Positions 1 through 9,984 of a stretch of 64,000 nucleotides of DNA are shown here, piece by piece. The DNA lies in the NCBI RefSeq assembly GCF_040869045.1, contig NC_090319.1, forward strand, positions 391,421,601 to 391,485,600, written 5' to 3'. The notes below the pieces were generated by a model. The model searched no databases and was not told where the DNA came from. It worked only from the letters and a program-made list of their open reading frames with translations. A program made the position numbers and the translations under genes. This DNA comes from Eurosta solidaginis. Its lineage: Eukaryota; Arthropoda; Insecta; Diptera; Tephritidae. Each line of letters starts with the position of its first letter. Within the stretch, counting starts at the first letter, position 1.

Positions 1-527
1 TTCGAATAATTCGAATACGTTTTCGCCTTTGGACTATTGATAACAGGATGAAACGCGTCTTTTCATTTCTCTTTCCACATTTTTGGACAGGTTATTGCAG
101 TCGACCTCGGTTTCAAACTGTTTTTCGCAGAGAACTTTTGAACGGGTAGAAAAAATTAGCACCAGTGTTTGTATTCTTAATATTGGAATAACTACGCGTC
201 CTCAGATACCCCAATTCAAGACTTTTGTATAATTTTCTGTAGGACCCATATAGGTGTATTACATTTTCATACTGAATTCGTTCAAAAAAATTTACCATCA
301 CAACAAACATTTCTTATTTTCCGCTCTTTTTTTTCCCTGCGTCGCTTTCCACGACAGCAACACCGGTAATTTTGACACTTCGTTCAGTGTCAAACGCATG
401 TTCCACGCAGGTTCCACTGAGTTCCACAATAGTTTGACACTGACCGAAATGTCAAACGGCAGTGTGTTAGAAAGAGAAAGGAATTGTTTCCTTCTCATAC
501 ATATCATACTTGTAAACCTTTACTATG
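1..527 (-). mobile_element. Partial copy of an 891-bp TIR element (truncated by window edge)
   Basis: Reverse-complement match to the complete copy at 54890-55780: shared blocks include the segment with the TTTGACACT/AGTGTCAAA motifs and the inner end TGTAAACCT at 511-519. This copy starts before the window and ends near 527 with a diverged terminus (TTTACTATG here, TGTACAATG in the intact copy). The short ORFs inside it run on either strand and are not conserved as proteins between the copies, so I treat them as chance. Confidence 0.8.
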
Positions 528-528
528 C

Positions 529-686
529 GATACAAGGTGGCAGCATGGGACAGCTGATAATAAACTTTTTTTAATTTGATTCGGCGCAGTACGACTTTGA
601 CATTTGTCCATCGAATTTACAAAAACAAAGTACATGGAATTTTTACTCATGTTTGTAGGTATGTTACCATGCTGCCACCTTGTATC
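529..686. mobile_element. 158-bp MITE with perfect 20-bp TIRs
   Basis: GATACAAGGTGGCAGCATGG at 529-548 is repeated as its exact reverse complement at 667-686. There is no coding sequence between them. The element abuts the partial TIR copy on its left. No clear target duplication is visible, so the superfamily is undetermined. Confidence 0.75.
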
Positions 687-1053
687 ATTCCGCCATGTTA
701 ATTAGTTTACATTTTTCAGTTTTTCATAGTTAGGAAATTGACCCCTGCTCATTGTAAACATTTACTATGGCTCTGCTAAATAGCCCGGCGAACAACTTGA
801 AATAAAATAAATACAAAATGTTATAAAAATACGTAATAAAGTAAAGTGGACGATTGAAATGTGTGAACTATTTATACATGTGCATATTTACATACATACT
901 TAGATACGTACATATGCTCAAAAAATGTTTTATTATTAGTACCTACATACATGTACATATTAGTTTTTTTGTGTTTGAATACTTGGCAAGTCAGTGAAAC
1001 TTTTACCAAACGAAATAATTTGTGTGAAATCATAAAGTAGCTCATACGTCAAG
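687..1053. other. Upstream and putative 5' UTR of the acid phosphatase gene
   Basis: AT-rich stretch with CATACATA-type simple sequence at 880-960. A TCAGTG at 991-996 matches the arthropod initiator consensus and lies about 60 bp before the predicted ATG. I see no TATA box at the right distance and no clear downstream promoter element, so promoter assignment is weak. An in-frame TAA lies upstream of the ATG, which supports the chosen start. A TIR-like segment near 748-770 resembles the element end at 511-527. Confidence 0.35.
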
Positions 1054-1203
1054 ATGGTCAATGTTGATTGCCAATCGAGACGCAGCACCAGAATATCGGT
1101 TATTATATTGGGCTGTGCGCTATGTACCGTTATGATGGCATACTTCGTTTTCGGTGATAATAATGATGAACAAGGGTTAAGAAATTTACGAATGATATCC
1201 ATC
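1054..1203 (+). CDS. Exon 1 of a histidine acid phosphatase: cytosolic tail and signal anchor
   Basis: Fifty codons open from ATG 1054 (context CAAGATGG, in-frame stop upstream). Residues 1-13 are polar with R9, R10 and R13; residues 14-33 (ISVIILGCALCTVMMAYFVF) form one hydrophobic span; an acidic GDNNDEQG stretch follows. Basic flank then hydrophobic span predicts a type II signal anchor, or possibly a long signal peptide. The exon ends ...LRNLRMISI in phase 0 at GTAAGT (1204-1209). In the histidine acid phosphatase family a short strand of this kind directly precedes V-F/Y-R-H-G, which is how exon 2 at 35049 starts, also in phase 0. The 33.8-kb spacing is filled with transposons. The pairing of the two exons is inferred from phase, strand and protein logic. 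Confidence 0.7.
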
Positions 1204-1503
1204 GTAAGTGTTACAACATTTAAGAGATAGATACAGTATAAATACCTCCATTTACTTACTGATTATCTCCATTCTAAAGACGGTTAAAGCACTGCCACTC
1301 AAATTAAGTTATACGCGTTCAAAAATGTCGGGAGACGTGTCAGACGGTATTAATAATCCAAGGCGGAAAAAAATAATTTTGCGTCTATCAAAAGATATTC
1401 CCAAAAAATTACCTCGTACAAAAAGGGGCTGGAATACGTAGTATTCATAGCTGCGGGTAGTGCACTAAATTTTGATTGCACTACGCTTTCATTAGCATTA
1501 CAC
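1204..1503. other. Start of intron 1, no clear feature
   Basis: GTAAGT donor followed by AT-rich DNA. A short ORF spans 1208-1441, with a basic tail read from 1325, but it resembles no family I know and lies inside the predicted intron. Confidence 0.4.
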
Positions 1504-1654
1504 ACCTCGTGTTCCAATCGTACATGAATCAGATATGGATAGAGATTTAACATGCAAATGCAACAACTATGTGATCCATATGGTTCACATTGTTGTTGCA
1601 TTTGCATGTTAAATCTCTATCCGTATCTGGTTCATGTACCACTGGAACACGAGG
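1504..1654. repeat. 151-bp near-perfect palindrome (hairpin)
   Basis: CCTCGTGTTCC at 1504-1514 pairs with GGAACACGAGG at 1644-1654. Pairing continues inward with only a few mismatches to the centre near 1579, where CCATATGG forms the turn. If transcribed as part of intron 1 it would fold into one long hairpin. It may be a small foldback element or a hairpin-RNA locus; no TSD was identified. Confidence 0.85.
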
Positions 1655-2252
1655 ACTATATTGGAAAAATTTTAGTGTATTCTGAAGCTGAAAATATTTT
1701 TACAACTAATAAGCTTTTAAATTTTAGTGAAACATTTTTCAGCTTCACTACCACTATAGCTGAGTGAGGCTGATAGTTTTTACGACTCAACTGTGAGTGA
1801 AGGATGGTGCATTAATGTATTACTACCAACTATGATAGTATTTTTGCGCAGAACTCCTTACAACGACATGAACACTTTAAACGTCAACTGCAAATATCTC
1901 CTGAGAGAGTTAAAACTTTTCTTTGTCTTCAGGCTATTGTTGCCGAGGTCAAGAAGCGTCGTTTGATACCTCTCCCGATATTTTTGGACGTGTATTAGCA
2001 CTCCATCCCGGCTGTAAATTGTTACCCCACAACAATACTCTCGCGATGAGTTTTGAACTCCAAATCAAAGGTAGCTCCTATACAACTTTTGTGATTGGAG
2101 CAATATCAGTGTGACAATTAAAAGTTTTAATTTAGCTACATTCCCATATCGCAAACATAAACAGCTTAACAGCCTTACATATATCTGATGTTTGCGTAGT
2201 AGAAGCAGCGTTGCCAGAACTTTTTCAGAAAAAAGGCTAGATTGACAATAAT
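1655..2252. other. Intronic spacer with a diverged repeat block
   Basis: No gene seen. The block around 1936-2010 (ATACCTCTCCCGATATTTTT and following) resembles 55424-55500, the distal part of the 891-bp TIR element, suggesting an old related fragment. Confidence 0.4.
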
Positions 2253-2660
2253 AGCCGTGTTTTTTAACACGCGTATATCCGTTTACGCTTAAACTTTATA
2301 TTGACTGCTAAGAGACAAACTATAAATACACCTCTGAAATTGCTGCGCATAAATTTTGTCCTACTAAATTTCAATACGCATTATACTCAGATGTAACTGA
2401 AATATGTGTCTTTGTTTCACCCTGTACACTAATTCTATGTATTATATGTGTGTCCACAATTCATCGCAACTGATTCAGCTATATGTTATACCCTATGGCC
2501 ATCAGAGCGTTGCGTCTCCGCTTTTCGGTACACCCTGTTGCTGTAGCTAGTTGTTTTACCACAGCCGCTAGATGGGTCTCCTAAGCATTATCTAAGCGAA
2601 GATAGGCGTTTTTTAACACGCGCAAACGAAACGTATACGCGCGTGTTAAAAAACACGGCT
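2253..2660. mobile_element. 408-bp MITE, AGCCGTG family, AAT target duplication
   Basis: Ends are AGCCGTGTTTTTTAACACG and its reverse complement. AAT flanks both sides (2250-2252, 2661-2663). The interior matches, in reverse orientation, the copies at 14724-15105 and 21657-22038. It is non-coding. A 3-bp duplication fits PIF/Harbinger, although AAT is not the usual TWA target. Confidence 0.85.
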
Positions 2661-4380
2661 AATAAAAACTTAAAAAAGGCGAAATAAAAATGTTTGAGGG
2701 TAAAAAAAGAAGCTAAAAGTTTAAGGCAACTTTCTATACGTTTTATTAATTTTTTTCATAAAAAAATAACAGAATAAAAAATTTACATAAATTAGTTTTT
2801 ACTCCAATTTCATAAAAAATAAAAAAAATAAACTTAGCAGATGATATCTCTATTTTAATTTAAAACGGGTACATGATAACTAAAACTCCACTATAGTCTA
2901 TAAGTTTTCGTAATATGTTTAAGGTGAATGGTTTTTTATTTGCAAAATAAAAACGCCGATAAATTATTTTTAATAAGAAAATCTACATTTTGTCATTTTA
3001 AAGAACCCATGAAAGATTTAAACTCTACATTCAACACTATCTGAGAACCTCTTTTCCAAGTTTTTGGTATGTGTTTTATATCGACTCAAAACGATATCTG
3101 GCAAATGAATTTTGCGAGGAAATATTTTCATGACACTTTCTGGGCTGGCCGAATCACTGCCGATGAGTGACCCCCTGTTAAATAAAGTTTTGAAATGGGT
3201 TATTATGAATATAAAAAAGGAATTTGAAGTCAGAGGGTGTCTTATATTTTATATGTGCAATACAACTTATAATAAGGTTATACTATGGTACACCAATCCT
3301 TATTCAACCGCGTTATTATAACAGCTTATGTAAGCCTTAATTTGATTTTGGGTGTCCTATATATAAGCCTTATATAAAAGGTCCTAATACAGCAAGTAGT
3401 TTCATTTAATAAGGTCTTATGTAAGTAAACCTTACAATAAAGTTGTTATATTCTACCTTATGGCCTATAATAATTCCTTACGTAAGTTTTACTTTATATG
3501 AGCTATAAGCTTTACACACAACGGTATCTTTCAAATAAATATTATGCCCGTCGAAATAAGTACAGAAAAACAAGGAGTTATCCCATTCGTGTGGATGCGA
3601 TTTACAACGGGTCGAGTCCGCCGTTTTTCCCAGCGTATATGTATCATTGCATAGTTCTATTGTCTAAATGTGGCCTTAGAAACCCAATTAAATGTTTCTG
3701 AAATCAAAAATTAAATTGATTGAAAAGGTGATCGAAGCTGTTTACTATTGTGAACGTTTTTTTTTTCAAACATTCGCCACTTGTATGAATTCACAATGAT
3801 CTACAACACAAAACGCAAAGCCACAATGAAGTGTTTCGCATGGATGCGTTCAATGTAATCTTATTCATGCCAGTAAGTTCGCAACGACAACGCAAGATGT
3901 TGCGTTTGTAAATATAAAGGAACTTCAGACCTAGCAATAGAAGTTTATTTCACATACAAAATTACGCGAAGCACTGTTATAAACATGTTCACTATACAAG
4001 AAAAATACTTGCTAACATATTTTGTGTTCTATTCATTTGTTAAATTGCAGTTTTTAATTGTGAAAAACGGTTCGAGTGGGAAAAATAATTTCACTTGCAA
4101 AGTGCGAAAGTACCCTGAGCCAAAGCAAATGTCGAATTCTTCTTATGTTTTGCTTGCAACAAAAGTTGGAAGATGGCAACTTTTTCATTTCAGAGGGTCC
4201 AGTGTCGATGGATCTGCGGTTCTCCATAAAAATACGTGAAATCTCCTCTTCATGAATAATATTGCGTTAAACGTTTTATGTGACTGGGCTTTAACACGTA
4301 TAAATTACATATTTATGTACGTCAAGCTGATATGAAGTGAAAATACATATGTACCTACATACATCCTTTCTAGTCGGATA
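2661..4380. other. Intronic AT-rich DNA with minor repeat fragments
   Basis: No convincing gene. Positions 3290-3500 are rich in CTTAT/ATAAG motifs. The segment 3895-4004 (GATGTTGCGTTTGTAAATAT onward) is repeated with changes at 27416-27535. A minus-strand open stretch of ~52 codons at 3018-3173 follows an acceptor-like TTTAACAG and ends in a stop; I cannot assign it. The 4-kb ORF starting at 3985 is likewise unassigned. Confidence 0.4.
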
Positions 4381-5053
4381 CCCTTCAAAAAACGCGAGTA
4401 CTCTATAAATAATGTAAGGAATACTGCTTTGGGAGTATAGGACTGCTCCAAATCTAATCTGTATTCATACAAAAAATGTGCTCCAATTAACATTGCGATG
4501 TCCTAGGAGAGGAGTAGGTGATCCCACTCTCGCTTTGTTTGTGAGTATTCCATAGAGTACATACGTGAGAGTACATTCCAAAGTACTTTCACTGTAGTAC
4601 TCCATGGAGCACCCACAGAGGATCATATGCCAAAGTACTAAAGAGGAATTGTGTTGTCGGAAAGAATTATCGGAGTGAATTTAATTTAAAATGAAAGTAA
4701 ATGAAGAGGGGAAATACAACTTTTATATTTTATACTACGAATATTCTTATGTTATTTAGCATTTTCGTGAATAAAGAAACTAGTATTTCTCTATACTATA
4801 GTATGTATACATAAAACGAGTGCGCTGTTGCATTTTATCAGAGTTGCCAAAGTAAAATGTTATTATCAGTTATTTGTATGCAATATTTTACTTTTGGCAA
4901 CTCTGTTCGATCGTCATCGTGTTGTGATCACGGTCGTTAAAAAACGAGCAATGATCGGCTGATGGTGGTCCGCAAACGCATTGCAAAGGAGTATTATTAG
5001 AGTACTCCAACATGAAGAAAATGGAACACAACAATCCAACAATTTTTGCAGGG
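4381..5053. mobile_element. TIR element, CCCTGCAAAAAT family, enlarged copy
   Basis: Starts CCCTTCAAAAAACGCGAGTA and ends CAACAATTTTTGCAGGG. Internal blocks (ATTAACATTGCGATGTCCTA; CGAGCAATGATCGG) match copies at 35396-35641 and 45782-46126. This copy carries about 300 bp of extra sequence, including a hairpin at about 4841-4906 whose arms are AGAGTTGCCAAAAGT-type. It is non-coding. Confidence 0.75.
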
Positions 5054-5168
5054 TAAGTCGACTTTCTTGTTGCTGTAGTTGTAGTGATAAGGGGCTTGGG
5101 GAGTGTTATCGATGTTGATGGTCCTTTGCCGGATGCAGATCCGGTAAGTTGCGGTAATAAGCACCATA

Positions 5169-7090
5169 CACTGGGTTGGCCCCATACAAAAAAGAAGTTG
5201 CTAATGTCCGCCCCTAAATTTAAAGATTATGTTGAGAGGGTTTCGGAAAATTTTTTTTTTTAATTTTTTTTTTATCTTTCGAAATACAGCCGAAAAGGTT
5301 TTTTCGTTGTAACTTGGTTATTTGATGTCCGATTTTTAAAATTGATATGTCATTATTTTGGCCTCGAAAAGCTTCACATCCCTTTAATGTCCTTTTAAGC
5401 TATGAAGTCGTTTTCACATGATTAGGTCAGCTAACAAAATTTTACCCCCCAAACCCCCCTCCCCCCTACCCCATAATGTATCATTTTTTCCTTACCATAC
5501 GAAAGTACTTAAAAATTCAAGAAAATGTTGCTTTGAAACGATATTACTAAAATAATAAACAAAGAAGTTATAGCACTTTCAATATTTATTGTAACTGTTA
5601 TTTTACCTGATTCTTATACCTAGACCTGAAACTCATGATATTTTTGGAGGAAAAATTGCAGGGTTTGCATTGAAAAGTTAATAAAGATATGCCGAATAGC
5701 ATGAATAGGGGAATTCAAAGTTTAATGAGTCAAACCTGTTGTTTCGTATTTATAATAATGACACTATGCGACAAATTCAACTTTTTTCTGGGTATTGGAC
5801 AAAACCCACTTTTTCATAGAGATTGAGGCTTAAGTAAACAAAGTACTATCTCCGTTTTTCGAACTGAGCCTCCAAAAAATAGATATCGGCTTACGAAGTT
5901 CGAATTAGGGAATTCTACATTTCGAAATTTTATTTAATTTTTTTTGTTAACGCGTTCAGAAAATTCAAAAAGTAAAAATGTGGGCGTGGCCCGCTCTTCT
6001 CCCTTATTTGAACGGCTGAATTCTTTTTTTGAGAAATTTAGTATAACAGCTGTTATACGAGCTGAAAAGTCAGAAGTCAGAGTCTGGCTGTATTCAGAAG
6101 TCAGAGCTGAATTCTTTTTTTGAGAAATTTAGTATAACAGCTGTTATACGAGGTGAAAAGTCAGAAGTCAGAGTCTGGCTGTATTCAGAACTTCTGAATA
6201 CAAGTCAGAGTTTCACTTTTCACCTCGTATAACAGCTGTTATACTAAATTTCTCAAAAAAAGAATTCAGCCCTTCAAATAAGGGAAAAGAGCGGACCAAG
6301 CTCACATTTTTACTTTTTCAATTTGCTGAATGCGTTAACAAAAAAATAAAATAAAATTTCGAAATGTAGAATTTAGAACTTCGAACTTGGTAAGCCGATA
6401 TCTATTTTTTGGAGGCTAAGTTCGAAAAACGGAGATAGTACTTCTCTACGAAAAAGTGGGGTTTGTCCAATACCCAGAAAAAAGTTGATTTTGTCGCATA
6501 GTGTTATTATTATAAATACGAAACAACAGGTTTGACTCACTTCTTTACTTTGACTTCCCCTATTCATGATATTTGGCATATCTTTATTAACTTTTCAATG
6601 CAAACCCTGCAATTTTTCCCTCAAAAATATCATGAGTTTCAGGTCTAAGTATAATAAGAATCGGGTAAAATAACAGTTGCAATAAATATTGAAAGTGCTT
6701 TAACTTATTTGTTTATTATTTTATTAAGATTGTTTCAAAGCAACATTTTCTTGAATTTTTAAGTACTTTCGTTTGGTAAGGAAAAAAGATACATTAGGGG
6801 GGGGGGGGGGGGGGGCGTGGGGTAAAATTTTGTTAGCTGACCTAATCTTGTGAAAACTACTTCATAGCTTAAAAGGACATTAAACGGAAATGTGAAGCTT
6901 CTCAAGGCCAAAATAATGACATATCAATTTTAAAAATCGGATGTCAAATAACCAAGTTACAACGAAAAAGCTTTTTCGGCTGTATTTCGAAGGATCAAAA
7001 AAAATTAAAGACATTTTTTTCCGAAACCCCCTCAACATAATCTTTAAATTTAGGGGCGGACATTAGCAACTTTTTATTGGCCCAGTCTAA
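5169..7090. mobile_element. 1.9-kb foldback element with ~0.9-kb arms
   Basis: The left arm (5190 to about 6170) and right arm (about 6195 to 7075) are reverse complements along almost their full length; for example GTCCGCCCCTAAATTTAAAG pairs with CTTTAAATTTAGGGGCGGAC. A direct duplication of ~93 bp sits near the centre (about 6011-6110). AAGCACCATA occurs at both edges (about 5159-5168 and 7091-7100), a ~10-bp target duplication. Long arms plus a 9-10 bp duplication suggest a foldback or Mutator-like non-autonomous element. No protein is encoded. Confidence 0.85.
6797..6816. repeat. Poly-G tract (about 20 G) in the foldback right arm
   Basis: Uninterrupted G run. The matching left-arm site (about 5446-5472) is a broken C-rich run, so the homopolymer expanded after the arms formed or is a sequencing artefact. 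Confidence 0.8.
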
Positions 7091-7297
7091 AGCACCATAA
7101 AGGTACTAGCCCGACCATCTCGCATACCGCAGACAGGGGTTGCTCTATAAAACCCCTTACATGAATTTGGTATTTTAGTCGCATCTTACGACAAGCATAC
7201 CTACCGAGGGTATATTCTAACCCCCTAACCCGCTGGGGGAGCCGACTTTCTCAAAGAGCCCTAGTGTGCAGTCAGAACATGCATTATAAAGACCTCG

Positions 7298-7605
7298 TGT
7301 AGTGTAAACAGCCAACAATTTCAATGCCAAATAAGTAAATCAGTTAATATGCTACCCTGTAACAAAAATAGTCTAAATTTTCATCAACACAAAAAAGGCA
7401 TCTACTAATTGTTGCTGACAGAGCAATTCACACGATTTAATACAGGTGTGTGTACAACGCTCAACTAAACCAAATTTGCATACCGGCAAATTTGCTGACA
7501 TTGCATTTCCCACAGAAGTCACAGCTCAACACAGACCTGTAGGTACATATTTTGTGTCGAGTTGTATGTAGGTATGTAAGTATGTATGCTTAAGGTAAAT
7601 ATGTA
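7298..7605 (+). mobile_element. 5' LTR of element A, first part
   Basis: Begins TGTAGTGTAAACAGCCAAC and matches the 3' LTR at 16955-17174 and 20239 onward. It is cut by non-LTR element 1 and resumes at 11349. Mobility as an LTR is inferred from this match and from the gag-pol remnants lying between the two copies. Confidence 0.85.
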
Positions 7606-7657
7606 TGTTGTTGTTGTTGTTGTAGCAATGCTCGCCCCACCTAATAGCCGCGACCGA

Positions 7658-9747
7658 TCACAAATTGTCATCAATATCCTCTAACGGGAGTCCAAGGAAA
7701 CTTGCCGTTTCAACAGGGGTGGACCATAAGGAAAGGGGTGTTAGAGACGTTGGTTCCACATTACAATTAAAGAGATGGTTGGTGTCATGTGGGGACACAT
7801 TGCAAGCGGGGCATACATTTTGTATGTCGGGGTTGATTCTGGATAGGTAAGAGTTTAACCTGTTACAGTATCCAGATCGAAGTTGAGCAAGAGTGACACG
7901 CGTTTCCCTGGGGAGTATGCGTTCCTCTTCCGCGAGTTCTGGATATTTTTCTTCAAGTACTGGATTCACCGGGCAATTCCCGACATAAAGGTCCGACGCC
8001 TGTCTATGGAGTTCACCAAGGACCTGCTTGTGTTTTTTCGCTTCATACGGCTGGGTTCTCAGGTGCCGTATTTCCTCAAAATGCTTACGGAGATGACTCC
8101 TTAGACCCCTAGGCGGTGCTGGTTCGTCAATCAGATGTCTGTTGGGATGCCCAGGTTTCTGGGTATTCAACAGAAACTGTTTGGTCAGCATCTCATTTCT
8201 CTCCCTGATGGGGAGTATTCTCGCCTCATTATGAAGATGGTGTTCTGGGGACATAAGAAGACAGCCCGTGGCGATTCTGAGAGCAGTATTTTGGCAGGCC
8301 TGTAGTTTCTTCCAGTGGGTAGTTTTTAGGCTTGGCGACCATATGGGTGACGCGTAGCACGTAATCGGCTGGCTAATTGCTTTGTATGTTGTCATGAGCG
8401 TTTCTTTATCTTTTCCCCAGGTACTGCCAGCAAGGGATTTGAGGATTTTATTACGGCTCTGAATTCTCGGAACAATTGCGGTTGCGTGCGCACCAAAATG
8501 TAGATCCTGATCAAACGTCACTCCCAAGATCTTGGGGTGTAGGACAGTCGGTAGCGTAGTGCCATCGACGTGGATGTTCAATATGGTCGACATTTGGGGC
8601 GTCCATGTTGTAAATAAGGTCGCGGAAGATTTAGTCGGTGACAATGCCAGGTTTCGCGAGGCGAAAAAACTGGAGAGATCAGGGAGATAGCCGTTTATTT
8701 TATTGCATAGCTCATCGATCTCTGGGCCTGGGCCTGTGGCCATTATTGTGCAGTCATCGGCGTAGGAAACGATTGTGACTCCTTCCGGTGGTCAAGGTAG
8801 CTTAGATATGTAGAAATTAAACAAAAGTGGGGATAGGACACCACCCTGTGGCACCCCTTGTTTAATTCTCCTTGGTTTTAATGTTTCGTTTCTGAATTGC
8901 ACCGATGCCTGCCGACCACCCAGATAATTTGCGGTCCACCTTTTAAGACATGAGGGAGGGTTGACCCTTCCAGGTCTTGCAGTAATGAGCCATGGTTGAC
9001 CGTATCAAAGGCTTTTGATAGGTCTAGCGCTACGAGTACTGTTCTATGGCGGGGGTATTGATTCAAACCGCAATTTATCTGGGTGCTAATGACATTTAGC
9101 GCGGAGGTAGTGCTATAAAGTTTTCTGAAGCCATGCTGATGAGGGGCTAGCTGCAAATGTGCTTGGAAATAAGGGAGCAAAATGGCTTCAAGCGTCTTTG
9201 CCACTGGCGATAGGAGAGATATCGGACGATATGACTCACCTACGTTAGCTGGTTTCCCAGGCTTTAGTAGCGGGACCACCTTGCCCATTTTCCATTTCTC
9301 GGGTATGGCAAAGGTGGAGAGAGACAGGTTGAAGACATGCGCTAAATATTTGAAACCCTCTTTCCCTAGGTTTTTAAGCATCGGCATGGCTATGCCGTCT
9401 GGGCCCACTGCTTTGGATGGTTTAGCGCGACCAATGGCGTCCTCAACCTCTCTAGCGGTGATGGTGATTGGTGACGCGCTGAATTTGTGTTTATGTGCGT
9501 GTCTATTGGCTCTCCGTCTATCTTTGTCGACCGTAGGATGCATTATATATTGTCGGCAGAAAGCGCTCGCGCATTTTTCCGCATCCGACAGCACCTTATC
9601 GCCAAAGGCGATGGAAACTTTGTCTTTGTGCTTAGTCGGATTCGATAGGGACTTTACGGTGGACCAAAGTTTACCTACACCGGTAGAGAGGTTACAACCT
9701 CTTAGGTGCTCTTCCCATTTCGCCCGCTTGTGTTCGTCCACAAGCAA
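7658..9747 (-). pseudogene. Non-LTR element 1: reverse transcriptase and C-terminal region
   Basis: Segment 9747-8878 carries early RT motifs (KAVGPDGIAMPMLKNL, YRPISLL, QHGFRKLYSTTSAL, LVALDLSKAFDTVNH). A frameshift near 8945 and a TGA near 8800 follow; GVPQGGVLSPLLFN is readable between them. YADD is encoded at 8753-8764 and the thumb and C-terminal domain continue to 7658, including a CPAC...H...C zinc-binding pattern near the end. The length is about right for the RT half of an APE-type element. Frame breaks make it non-functional. The 3' UTR and (CAA)n tail follow directly. Confidence 0.88.
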
Positions 9748-9984
9748 TCTGATGCGTTGGTTTATATCCCTTATTTGGGGGTCGCCTGGATCAAGCTGTC
9801 TTATAAGGTCGCGTTCCCTCGCTAAGCTCGCGGCCTCCGCCGGGAAGTGGGCCGGATTTCGGGAATTCTCCCGGCGGGAATGAAATGTGCCGAGGCGGAT
9901 TCAATGACCTTACGGAAGGCACGCTCCCCTTGGCGGGCATCAGTCGGGATAGGGAGGGCAGCAAAGCTGCTGTCTGTTGCAGAT

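Larger units (their letters stand above)
5068..7242 (-). mobile_element. SINE-like or short non-LTR element with (CAA)n tail, split by a foldback
   Basis: The two parts, 5068-5168 and 7091-7242, match the fuller copy at 62638-63014. The tail is at the left (TGTTGCTGTAGTTGTAG, i.e. CAA-rich on the minus strand). CGACTTTCT flanks both outer ends (5059-5067 and 7243-7251), a plausible target duplication from target-primed insertion. No ORF. It could be a SINE or the 3' end of an autonomous non-LTR element. Confidence 0.7.

Noticed and set aside
254..574. 106-codon ORF near the left edge
   Set aside because: Lies in the inverted copy of the 891-bp TIR element and extends into an unrelated MITE; not conserved in the other copy.
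1208..1441. 77-codon plus-strand ORF after exon 1
   Set aside because: Starts inside the predicted donor-side intron, has no recognisable domain and is not needed for the exon 1-exon 2 join.
9182..9883. 233-codon plus-strand ORF
   Set aside because: Antisense shadow of the minus-strand RT of non-LTR element 1, which shows ordered RT motifs.
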